From: an uncultured Oscillospiraceae bacterium
GTDB taxonomy: Bacteria; Bacillota; Clostridia; Oscillospirales; Ruminococcaceae
Direction of reading: 5' to 3'
DNA length: 64,000 nt
Assembly (NCBI GenBank): GCA_900542145.1
Contig: UQMF01000008.1
Span: forward strand, 54,527 to 118,526
Shown: positions 9,132-16,581 of the stretch, piece by piece
Layout of the letters: each line of letters starts with the position of its first letter
Position numbering within the stretch: position 1 is the stretch's first letter
Notes under the pieces: model-generated
What the model was told of the DNA's origin: nothing
Databases searched by the model: none
Seen by the model: only the letters and a program-made list of their open reading frames with translations
Program-made: the position numbers and the translations under genes

Positions 9132-9506
9132 ATGAGTATGGAGCCTGTAAAGAAGCTGCCGGACAGCGAAATGAAGCTGATGGAGCTTATCTGGGACAGC
9201 GAGCCGGTGCGCTCCGGGGAGCTGGTGTCGATGTCGCTGGAGAAGCACGGCTGGAAGAAATCCACCGTGTACACTATCCTGAAGAAGTTGGTGAACAAGG
9301 GATTCGCCATCAACGAGGATTCGGTGATTACATCTACGCGCCCCCGGGAGGAGGTGCTCTCCGACCGCTCCGAGGAGGAGATCGAGCGGAGTTACGGCGG
9401 TTCGCTGCCGATGTTCCTGACGGCGTTCCTGAGCCGGGAGAAGCTGACGAAAAAGGAAGCGGAGGAGCTTAAGAAGCTCATCGACGACTACACGGAGGAG
9501 GGCTGA
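9132..9506 (+). CDS. BlaI/MecI/CopY-family transcriptional repressor
   Basis: 124 residues. The winged helix at residues 8-75 contains ELIWDSEPVRSGEL and KKSTVYTILKKLVNKGF, the family recognition helix; the C-terminal part (LTAFLSREKLTKKEAEEL) is the dimerisation helix cleaved in known relatives. An internal ATG at 9138 has better spacing from AAAGG. Paired with an M56 peptidase three bases downstream, so the sensor probably inactivates this repressor. No beta-lactamase is next to it; the signal may be cell-wall stress or the peptidase's own domain ligand. Confidence 0.92.
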   Translation: MSMEPVKKLPDSEMKLMELIWDSEPVRSGELVSMSLEKHGWKKSTVYTILKKLVNKGFAINEDSVITSTRPREEVLSDRSEEEIERSYGGSLPMFLTAFLSREKLTKKEAEELKKLIDDYTEEG

Positions 9507-9508
9507 AT

Positions 9509-11488
9509 ATGAGTGGATTCATTGAAATGCTGCTTGATATGAGCATTGCAGGCGCGTTTATTGCGGCGGTGATAATTCTGCTGAGGATCCCACTACGCAA
9601 GGCGCCGCGCCGCTATTCTTACATGCTGTGGGCGATACTCGGGATAAGGCTGCTGTGCCCGTTCTCGCTGCCCAGCCCGGCGAGCCTGTTCAACCTGTTC
9701 AGCGCAAGCACGGACAGCGGCAGAATGACCTTCGCCGTCCCCGGTAATATTGCAGCGCCCACCGGGAACATCACCGTCACCCCGGCGCAGACGGCGGTCA
9801 CGGTTTCCACCGAAGCGCACGCTGCGCAGCCGGATATCCTCCCGACGGTGCTTTTCTGGGTATGGGCAGCCGGCGCGGCGGCGTTCGCAGCGTACTGGCT
9901 GATATCCTGGATAGGCGTGCGGATAAGGGTAAAGGGCGCAGTCCGGGTGGAGGACGGCATTTACGAATGCGGCGGTATTTCCACGGCGTTCGTTCTTGGA
10001 CTGTTCCGCCCGGCAATCTACCTTCCCACCGGACTTTCCGCCCGGGACCGGGAATTCATCATCGCCCACGAGCGGACGCATATCCGACGCCGGGACTACA
10101 TCATCAAGCCGTTGGCAATGCTGGCGCTGGGAATACACTGGTTCAATCCGATGGCGTGGGTGGCGTTCTTCCTGATGGTGAGGGACATGGAGATCTCCTG
10201 CGATGAGCGCGTAATCCGGGACATGGACACCGACGCGCGCAAGGAATACGCGGCGGCGCTGCTGGGAATGTCCGTCCGCCAGAACCGCCTTTCCGGAGTG
10301 CTGGCGTTCGGCGAGAGCAGCATTAAGCAGCGCATAAAGAGCGTGCTAAGTCCGAAGAAGCCGACCTTGTGGATAAGCATTGCGGCGGTGATACTCATTG
10401 CGGCTGCGGCTGTGTGCCTGCTCACCAATTCCAACAGGAAGCCGGAGGAATCCTCCCCGGACACCTCCACGACCCAGTCGGACATCCAGCCGGAGCCGGA
10501 AATCGCCGTTCCGCAGACCTCCGGCGAGTCTGATTCAGCGCCCACCGAGGAAACCTCCCAGGCTTCGGATTCCGCACCAGCGCAGGATATCCCGGAGCTG
10601 AACGAGGATAACGCGGCGGAAACCGTGAACTCTGTCCTGAGCTCCTTCAGGCTGAGAAGAAATGACAACGGCGCCGTTATCGCCGGATTCAGCATGCCTG
10701 ATCTGATTCCGCAGGACCCCGAGGGCAAGACGAAGCTGGTGATTTCCCTCGGCGTGGACTACTACCTTGGAGATGGGACGTATTCCCACACCCGGGTGCT
10801 GGACTTCAGCGAACTGAACCCCGGTGAGGACTTCACGACGGAGGTCCTCGCTCCGGAGGACGACCGGGAATTCCAGTCCGCAATGCTCCGGGCGGCGTTC
10901 ATGACGGAAGTAGATGAGAGCGTGTATTCGGAATATTACGCAGACTACGTCGCGCTGGACAGCGACCAGATTGACGCCGGGACAGTAACGGCGCCCCGGG
11001 CGGAAATCGACGGGGATTCCGTGCACTATTACTTCTCCGGCGACAGCTGGACTGTGACCCTGGGCGACCTCCCGGAGGGATTCACACTCGCCACTGAAGA
11101 AAACCACACCGCCGGGATTCCCGTGATCTCCATTATGAGCGGCGGTGCGCAGATCGGGACAATGTCGATGTATTCCTTCGGCACGACTCAGCCGGAGGAG
11201 CTCGCGAATGTTGACCCGACAGGGAATACAATGCCCATGCAGATATATTCCGCCATAGGGCTTTCCAGCATGGTGGATTACGGCAACGGTTACCTGGTGG
11301 TAGCCCACAGCCCCACCGGAAGCACCGCGGTAGCTTTCCCCCTTGACCGGGACGGAAACGCGGTGGGTAAGTGCATATACGCGTTCGATTACTTGAAGGT
11401 GCCGTATTTCGTGATGGTAAGCTTTGACAGCGGCGTTGTTTCCGATGAACAGCTGACCGATATTGCATGCTCGGTAGTCATAGGGTGA
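9509..11488 (+). CDS. M56-family (BlaR1-type) membrane metallopeptidase with long extracellular domain
   Basis: 659 residues. Helices near residues 10-27, 32-50 and 112-130, then the zinc motif HERTH with REFIIAHERTHIRRR, ISCDERVI, and a last helix near 290-308 (ISIAAVILIAAAAVCLL). A low-complexity linker rich in S, E, P and T follows, then about 300 residues outside the cell with no penicillin-binding SxxK module seen. The fold matches BlaR1 up to the last helix, but the sensor domain is different, so the inducer is unlikely to be a beta-lactam. Ends at a strong terminator. Confidence 0.85.
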   Translation: MSGFIEMLLDMSIAGAFIAAVIILLRIPLRKAPRRYSYMLWAILGIRLLCPFSLPSPASLFNLFSASTDSGRMTFAVPGNIAAPTGNITVTPAQTAVTVSTEAHAAQPDILPTVLFWVWAAGAAAFAAYWLISWIGVRIRVKGAVRVEDGIYECGGISTAFVLGLFRPAIYLPTGLSARDREFIIAHERTHIRRRDYIIKPLAMLALGIHWFNPMAWVAFFLMVRDMEISCDERVIRDMDTDARKEYAAALLGMSVRQNRLSGVLAFGESSIKQRIKSVLSPKKPTLWISIAAVILIAAAAVCLLTNSNRKPEESSPDTSTTQSDIQPEPEIAVPQTSGESDSAPTEETSQASDSAPAQDIPELNEDNAAETVNSVLSSFRLRRNDNGAVIAGFSMPDLIPQDPEGKTKLVISLGVDYYLGDGTYSHTRVLDFSELNPGEDFTTEVLAPEDDREFQSAMLRAAFMTEVDESVYSEYYADYVALDSDQIDAGTVTAPRAEIDGDSVHYYFSGDSWTVTLGDLPEGFTLATEENHTAGIPVISIMSGGAQIGTMSMYSFGTTQPEELANVDPTGNTMPMQIYSAIGLSSMVDYGNGYLVVAHSPTGSTAVAFPLDRDGNAVGKCIYAFDYLKVPYFVMVSFDSGVVSDEQLTDIACSVVIG

Positions 11489-11496
11489 TATTATAG

Positions 11497-11524
11497 AAGG
11501 GACTGTGCAATACAGTCCCTTTTC
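11497..11524 (+). terminator. intrinsic terminator of blaI-M56 operon
   Basis: Ten-bp perfect stem AAGGGACTGT / ACAGTCCCTT, five-base loop, then TTTTCT. Confidence 0.85.
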
Positions 11525-11550
11525 TGTGCCATATATGATACAGTTTTCAC

Positions 11551-11579
11551 TTGACCGTTTGGAGGAAAGGCGGTATAAT
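11551..11579 (+). promoter_or_regulatory. sigma-A promoter
   Basis: TTGACC at 11551-11556 and TATAAT at 11574-11579 with a 17-bp spacer, 22 bp upstream of the next ATG. Confidence 0.85.
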
Positions 11580-11600
11580 ATAGAAAACGGGGGTGATGAG

Positions 11601-12218
11601 ATGAACGAAGCGTTATGGGTGTCGGTCGTTGTCAGCGTTGTGCTGATCGCAGGAATTATGACTGTATTTCTTGCCCCGATCTACATATCACGAAAGAAGA
11701 AAAGAGAACGGGACAGGCTTTTCGGCACAGGTGAAATTCCGGACAGAAATTTCCGCGCGGATTACACGGCGGAGCACATCATTTCCATTGATTACCGCCG
11801 CCGTAAGATACGCCCGGAGCTCTACGAGAACTGCCGGACGATACCGTTCAGCAAGCTTGCCGCAGTGCAGATAAACCGGGACAGCGAGGTGTATTACCAG
11901 TACAAACTCAGGGGAGCCACCCTCAACACCTTCATAGGCGGCGCTCTCTGGGGAACTCCCGGTGCGATTCTTGGCGCGTGCTCCGGAACTCCAACAGTCA
12001 GAAGATATGAGGATTTCCACGGGTGGAAACTGGTCCTGTACACCCGGATTCCCGGCGCTGAACGTCTGGAGATACCGATCGGGAAGCGGAAGAAAACCGC
12101 AGTTACCGGGCACGGAAGCCGCCGGATTCTCAAAGGGCAGGATCTTGTGGACGAGCTAAGACACGAGCTTGAAAATCTCGAATTCGAAGCTGACCTCGAC
12201 GATCCGGACTTCGTTTGA
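11601..12218 (+). CDS. single-pass membrane protein of unknown function
   Basis: 205 residues. One helix at residues 7-28 (VSVVVSVVLIAGIMTVFLA) followed by a positive stop-transfer KKKRERDR, so most of the protein is cytoplasmic. The region around residues 60-170 looks like a small beta-rich PH-like domain of the kind found in Clostridia membrane proteins, but no family is recognised. ATG 11601 is chosen because GGGGGTG lies seven bases upstream. Single-gene unit with its own promoter and a terminator. Confidence 0.7.
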   Translation: MNEALWVSVVVSVVLIAGIMTVFLAPIYISRKKKRERDRLFGTGEIPDRNFRADYTAEHIISIDYRRRKIRPELYENCRTIPFSKLAAVQINRDSEVYYQYKLRGATLNTFIGGALWGTPGAILGACSGTPTVRRYEDFHGWKLVLYTRIPGAERLEIPIGKRKKTAVTGHGSRRILKGQDLVDELRHELENLEFEADLDDPDFV

Positions 12219-12226
12219 AATACAAA

Positions 12227-12258
12227 ACCGGGGCTCCCGAATCGGAGTCCCGGTGGTT
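12227..12258. terminator. bidirectional terminator
   Basis: Eleven-bp stem ACCGGGGCTCC / GGAGTCCCGGT (one G-T pair) followed by GGTTTTATT on the plus strand and preceded by AAA on the other, between two convergent genes. Confidence 0.75.
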
Positions 12259-13158
12259 TTATTCATCTGTCTGTGCCGTATCCGAAAGCTGCTCCCGGAT
12301 CGCCGCGAATACCTCGGAAATACGCGCGGAGGGGCGCTCGAAACGCTCCGCCGGGACGAAGATCATATCCGCGTCCGCCGCGAATCCGGAGAGGAGTTCA
12401 CTGCCGGTGATGTCCGCAGCCGTGAGGGAATCCGCCGCGATTATGTACTGCGGCGCTCCGCTGATGTCCTCCGCAGAGGAGGTGTAGCCATCGGCGGTGC
12501 ACATGTTGTTTCCGCAGAGGGAGAGCATCGCATTCTCAAAGGTTCCGCTGCCGGCGGCGGTGAGCTTCGGGGAAACGTACAGGAAATCCCCCAGGGTAAC
12601 TCCCTGCGCGGCGGACTTCAGGGACTCCACCGCCTTTTCTGCGGCGGATTTCCCGGCTTCCTCCCCACCGAACACCGTGGCGATCGTGCCGTAGAGATCC
12701 CCGTAAGCCTCGGCGCTGTCCGGGGATTCCAGCTCGACCACGGTTATTCCGGCGCTCTCAAGGGCGTACTGCTCGCGCTCCGCCAGCGGAGTCAGCGTGA
12801 ACAGCACCTCCGGAGAAAGCTCCGTTATCCTGTCGATGTCGGGATTTTCGCTGCTCCCCACGGTGACGGTGCATATCCCCTCGGGGAAGTCGCAGTAGCG
12901 GCTGACGGCGCACAGCCTGCCGCCGAATCCAAGCTCCGCAATTATTTCAGTCGCCGCCGGGGAAAGGCTCGCAATGCTGTCGGGGGAGTGGTCGATAACG
13001 GTTCCGTCCGCGAGCTTCACGGGGAATACCCCGGCGGAATCCTCCGGAGTGCCGCTCCCGTCAACGATGATCTCTGTCGGGACAGACTGATCGTTTTCTC
13101 CGCAGCCGGTCAGCATGACCACTGCGGAAAGGGTAAGTAATGCGATGATCTTCTTCAT
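12259..13158 (-). CDS. ABC transporter substrate-binding lipoprotein (cobalamin/iron-siderophore type)
   Basis: 299 residues starting at ATG 13158, two bases after the stop of the ATPase gene. The lipobox is LTGC at residues 14-17, so it is anchored outside the membrane. SLSPAATEIIAELGFGGRLCAVSRYCDFP is split over the typical BtuF/FhuD domain start, and the long linking helix is at about 165-185. No permease or ATPase lies beside it, so its transporter must be elsewhere. Ligand (vitamin B12, heme or a siderophore) is not determinable. Confidence 0.82.
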   Translation of the reverse strand: MKKIIALLTLSAVVMLTGCGENDQSVPTEIIVDGSGTPEDSAGVFPVKLADGTVIDHSPDSIASLSPAATEIIAELGFGGRLCAVSRYCDFPEGICTVTVGSSENPDIDRITELSPEVLFTLTPLAEREQYALESAGITVVELESPDSAEAYGDLYGTIATVFGGEEAGKSAAEKAVESLKSAAQGVTLGDFLYVSPKLTAAGSGTFENAMLSLCGNNMCTADGYTSSAEDISGAPQYIIAADSLTAADITGSELLSGFAADADMIFVPAERFERPSARISEVFAAIREQLSDTAQTDE

Positions 13159-13159
13159 G

Positions 13160-14362
13160 TCAGTAATCCAATCCGAGCTCGATCCTTGAGCTGAGCCAGT
13201 CCACGAACTGCCTTGCAATACGCGGCGAGCGTCCTCCGCGCTTGAGGGCGAAGCGCTCCGCAGCCTGGGTCAGGTCATCGTCATCGATCTCTATTTCCAT
13301 ATCTTCCGCAAGCTGTCTTACGATGTCGAAATATACCTCGCGGTTCGGCTGGGTGAAGGTGATGAAAAGCCCGAAGCGGTCGGCGAGGGACATGCTCTCG
13401 TCCACTGCGTCGCTCTTGTTGACGTCGGTAGCCGAGCGGTCCGCATAGGTTTCCTTGATGAGTTTGCGGCGGTTTGTGGTGGCGTAGATGAGTATGTTGT
13501 CCGGGCGTGCGGAGAGGCTTCCGTCCAGGGTCGCCTTGAGTATTCCGAAGCGCTCGTCGTCCTGGGTGAACGTGAGGTCGTCTATTGTGACGATGAAGTG
13601 CATGGGGATATCCTTGAGGATCGCATACAGGTCGCCCAGCCCGGCTATCTCAGCCTTCGGAAGCTCTATCATGCGCAGCTGGTCGTACTCGTTGAGTATT
13701 GCCTTGATGGTGGAGGACTTTCCGCAGCCACGGTCGCCGTACAGCAGCGCATTCTGCGCCGGGAGCCCGTTCAGGAACGCGATGGTATTCTCTACAACCT
13801 GGTTGCGCTGGAGCTCGTAGTTCTTGAGTCCGCTCAGTCTGATGGGGTCGATGTGCTCCACGGGAATCAGCTTTCCGCCGCGGAACGTGAATGCCTTGTA
13901 TTTCGCGAAATCTCCGGTGCCGTTCTTCTGCGCGAACTTTATCAGCCGGTCGGCGGTCAGCGTGAACTTTCCGCTCTCGTATTCCGGCAGCGCAGCGTAA
14001 TCCGCGGTCGCACCCTCGATCCCGGCAAGCGCCTTCTTTACAGCGGCGGCGGTGTATTCCTTCACGATCTTCTTGATGAGGGCGATGTCGTAGGCGAGCG
14101 CCTTCTTGCGCGCCTCCGTCGGCTCCTTGACTATCGCTGCGAACAGCGGCGACTTGGAATACATCACCGCTTCGGTAAGGTACTCGCCAAGGGTCTTTCC
14201 GGTCATCAGCAGTTCGGAGCTGATGTTCGCGAATCCCATCAGGCGCTGCTCCTCCGTCTTGTCGGGGTACAGCCAGTTGATTCCACGCGCGAAAAGCACG
14301 TTTTCGTTAAACAGCTCCTGGAATACCATCAGCGGGGGTATTTTCTCCTCACATATCTTCAT
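13160..14362 (-). CDS. ATP-binding protein of the DUF815 (AAA-like) family
   Basis: 400 residues. Walker A GDRGCGKSS at about residue 210 and Walker B FIVTIDDLTF near 255; arginine-rich ends follow. The first 150 residues are helical. DUF815 proteins are P-loop ATPases of unknown role, widespread in Clostridia. The ATG overlaps the dusB stop by 14 bases and the stop is one base from the lipoprotein ATG, so dusB, this gene and the lipoprotein form one transcript. Confidence 0.85.
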   Translation of the reverse strand: MKICEEKIPPLMVFQELFNENVLFARGINWLYPDKTEEQRLMGFANISSELLMTGKTLGEYLTEAVMYSKSPLFAAIVKEPTEARKKALAYDIALIKKIVKEYTAAAVKKALAGIEGATADYAALPEYESGKFTLTADRLIKFAQKNGTGDFAKYKAFTFRGGKLIPVEHIDPIRLSGLKNYELQRNQVVENTIAFLNGLPAQNALLYGDRGCGKSSTIKAILNEYDQLRMIELPKAEIAGLGDLYAILKDIPMHFIVTIDDLTFTQDDERFGILKATLDGSLSARPDNILIYATTNRRKLIKETYADRSATDVNKSDAVDESMSLADRFGLFITFTQPNREVYFDIVRQLAEDMEIEIDDDDLTQAAERFALKRGGRSPRIARQFVDWLSSRIELGLDY

Positions 14363-15344
14363 TGTCTTTTTCTCCTTGTTCTGTCTTTATTTTTTCTATA
14401 AGGCGCTCGAGCTGGTCGAGCGTAGTAAGCTCACTGCACAGGTCGCGGAATCTCGCCGCGCCCTTCATTCCCTTGAGATACCAGGACGCCGGGCGGCGTG
14501 CCTCCTTCATTCCTACGCGTTCGCCCTTGTCCTCGACTATCAGCCGGATATGCCGGCGCATGATGTTAAGGCGCTGCTCCGGAGTGGGGTCGGGGGAGCA
14601 GGTCCCGGTTTCGAGGTACTCCTTTATCTGCCGGAAAAGCCACGGTCTGCCGTAGCTTCCGCGCCCCACCATTACAAGGTCGCAGCCGGTGTATTCATAC
14701 ATCTGTCGGCAGAGTTCCGGGGTGGTGACGTCGCCGTTTCCGATGACCGGGATATTTACGGACTGCTTCACGGCGCGAATGATGTCCCAGTCCGCCTTTC
14801 CGGAATACAGCTGGGTCTTGGTCCTGCCGTGGACCGCGACTGCCGCCGCGCCGTTCTGCTCGGCAATCTGAGCCATCTGGACCGCGTTAATGCTGTTTTC
14901 GTCCCACCCGGCGCGGATCTTGACCGTCACCGGGACGTGAGCGGCTTCCACCGCGGCGCGGACTACCTCCCCGAAAAGTTCCGGGGTTTTCATGAGGGCG
15001 CTTCCTGCGCCGCCGGAAACTATCTTCGGCATGGGGCATCCGGAGTTGATGTCAATTATATCCGGGGAAAACTGCTCCGCTATCTTCACCGCACCGGTCA
15101 TGAATTCCGGCTCATTGCCGAAAAGCTGCACCGCCATGGGGCGCTCGCCGGGAGTGACCGAGAGCAGCTCCGCGGTTTTTCTGTCGTTATAGCACAAGCC
15201 CTTGCAGCTTGCCATTTCCCCCACGACGTAAGCCGCGCCGTATTCCTTCGCCATGATGCGGTAGGCGCGGTCGGCGACGCTTGCCATGGGAGCCAGGGCG
15301 GCGGTCTTTTCTATCTTAACGCCGCCGATTTCGATATAGTCCAT
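14349..15344 (-). CDS. dusB: tRNA-dihydrouridine synthase
   Basis: 331-residue FMN enzyme that reduces uridine to dihydrouridine in the tRNA D-loop. Seen: APMASVADRAYR at the FMN-binding start, INSGCPMPKIVSGGAGSAL (active cysteine), VKIRAGW, and GNGDVTTPE / MVGRGSYGRPW for phosphate binding. ATG 15344 follows GAGG by the usual distance; the upstream in-frame TTG at 15347 is less likely. First gene of a three-gene operon behind a strong promoter. Confidence 0.94.
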   Translation of the reverse strand: MDYIEIGGVKIEKTAALAPMASVADRAYRIMAKEYGAAYVVGEMASCKGLCYNDRKTAELLSVTPGERPMAVQLFGNEPEFMTGAVKIAEQFSPDIIDINSGCPMPKIVSGGAGSALMKTPELFGEVVRAAVEAAHVPVTVKIRAGWDENSINAVQMAQIAEQNGAAAVAVHGRTKTQLYSGKADWDIIRAVKQSVNIPVIGNGDVTTPELCRQMYEYTGCDLVMVGRGSYGRPWLFRQIKEYLETGTCSPDPTPEQRLNIMRRHIRLIVEDKGERVGMKEARRPASWYLKGMKGAARFRDLCSELTTLDQLERLIEKIKTEQGEKDNEDM

Positions 15345-15390
15345 CAATTATCCTCACATTTTGAGTGTTTTCATCAGAATTTCACCCTAT

Positions 15391-15419
15391 ATTGTATCAC
15401 ATTTTTAAAAACAGTTCAA
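15391..15419 (-). promoter_or_regulatory. sigma-A promoter of dusB operon
   Basis: Minus strand TTGAAC (15419-15414) and TACAAT (15396-15391), 17-bp spacer. Confidence 0.85.
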
Positions 15420-15426
15420 GTTCTTC

Positions 15427-15455
15427 TTGTAATTTTTTTTGAATTGTGTTATAAT
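15427..15455 (+). promoter_or_regulatory. sigma-A promoter of the membrane acyltransferase gene
   Basis: TTGTAA at 15427-15432 and TATAAT at 15450-15455, 17-bp spacer. Its -35 is eight bases from the divergent dusB -35, so the two promoters are back to back. Confidence 0.75.
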
Positions 15456-15486
15456 TAATGTATTACTTTGAACGGAGATAGCAAAA

Positions 15487-16263
15487 ATGGAAAACGCACA
15501 GAAGAAAGGATCCAGGGTCGGGATTCTCGACGAGCTGAGGGGATTTGCGATAATCTGCATGGTGGTATATCATGCGATGTACGATCTTAAATACATATTC
15601 GGGCTGGACGTGCCGGTATTCTTTGACGGCTGGTTTGATGTGATAAGGGATATTTTCGCCGGGCTGTTCATATTCATTTCCGGAACGGTCTGCCGTTATT
15701 CCTCGAACAACATCAAGCGCGGTGCCCAGTGCTTCTTTATCGGCATGATAATGACGTTCGTCATGCCGTTCTTCTCAAGCGGAACGATACTGTTCGGGAT
15801 TCTGCACTTTCTCGGGGTCAGCATGATGCTGTTCGGACTCGGACAGAAATTGTTCGACCTGCTTCCCTCCTGGGTGGGGATCGCGGTCAGCGTGCTTCTT
15901 TTCGTGCTGACTATGAACGTCAGAATGACCTACAGCGGCGGAATGCTGCACCCGGGCTACTTCGGCATTCCGAACCTGTTCCAGCTGCATTTCCCGATGG
16001 AGGCATACAATGTCGGCGTGTTGTTCCCTCTGGGACTGCACGACTCCGGCTTTGCTTCCGCAGATTACTTCCCGATGATGCCGTGGTTCTTCCTGTTCAT
16101 CGCCGGGAGTTACTTCGGGATCATCGCCAAGGACGGCAGGCTGCCGAAGTTCTGCTATCCCACTCACATCAAGTGGCTGGCTGTGGTCGGGCGCTACACC
16201 ATCTGGATATATGTGCTCCACCAGCCAATCATTTATTTCATATTCAGCCTGATATTTCACTGA
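15487..16263 (+). CDS. membrane protein of the heparan-alpha-glucosaminide N-acetyltransferase (DUF1624) family
   Basis: 258 residues with about seven membrane helices. The N-terminal LDELRGFAIICMVVYHAM is the hallmark of DUF1624 acyltransferase-like membrane proteins, with the conserved Arg and His. FISGTVCRYS and GRYTIWIYVLHQPI are further family blocks. Probably moves an acyl group across or within the membrane onto a glycan; the substrate is unknown. Single-gene unit. Confidence 0.78.
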   Translation: MENAQKKGSRVGILDELRGFAIICMVVYHAMYDLKYIFGLDVPVFFDGWFDVIRDIFAGLFIFISGTVCRYSSNNIKRGAQCFFIGMIMTFVMPFFSSGTILFGILHFLGVSMMLFGLGQKLFDLLPSWVGIAVSVLLFVLTMNVRMTYSGGMLHPGYFGIPNLFQLHFPMEAYNVGVLFPLGLHDSGFASADYFPMMPWFFLFIAGSYFGIIAKDGRLPKFCYPTHIKWLAVVGRYTIWIYVLHQPIIYFIFSLIFH

Positions 16264-16302
16264 ATGCAGGTAATTTGTGCGGCTACTGCCACAAATAAGG
16301 GC

Positions 16303-16331
16303 TTGCATTTTTGTTGAAAATGTTATATAAT
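16303..16331 (+). promoter_or_regulatory. sigma-A promoter driving the structured leader and lon
   Basis: TTGCAT at 16303-16308 and TATAAT at 16326-16331, 17-bp spacer; the predicted start is about 12 bases before the hairpin element at 16350. Confidence 0.8.
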
Positions 16332-16349
16332 AGTATCTACCTGACAATG

Positions 16350-16521
16350 CAGAATGTCGATAAAGGCACATCTACTTCGTCAGCACCACTTTGGCAGGCA
16401 CAAATACGATATTTGTGCAGTTGCCCCTCAGCCCGACACGATGTCGGGCAAAAAAAGGCAACAGGCACACAGCCTAGCCAAAGTGGCGCTTCCTAGTATC
16501 TGTACCTTTCTCGGCATTCTG
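16350..16521 (+). ncRNA. structured hairpin element, copy 1 (candidate leader RNA of lon)
   Basis: A 172-nt element with nested stems. Outer arms CAGAATGTCGA / TCGGCATTCTG; inner arms CCACTTTGGC (16386-16395) / GCCAAAGTGG (16477-16486). Inside are a 9-bp hairpin (16398-16418) and an 8-bp hairpin, GCCCGACA / TGTCGGGC, both closed by a CGA triloop, a GTTGCC / GGCAAC stem around the second, and an AGGC-ACACA-GCCT hairpin. A second element at 53179 has the same architecture and the same loop sequences with compensatory changes in the stems. Strand is taken as plus because of the promoter 12 bases upstream. Function unknown. Confidence 0.65.
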
Positions 16522-16581
16522 GAAAATGTATTTGACAAATTGAATACAGACAATCCATTGATATAGATCGGGGGAATTTTC

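Noticed and set aside
16350..16521. Target-site duplications around the hairpin elements (MITE)
   Set aside because: Flanks AATG/GAAA at copy 1 and GCTA/TGAT at copy 2 show no duplication, though an old MITE is not excluded.
16532..16567. A second lon promoter (TTGACA 16532 with TATAGA 16562)
   Set aside because: Spacing is 24 bp, and the start would fall on the ribosome site.
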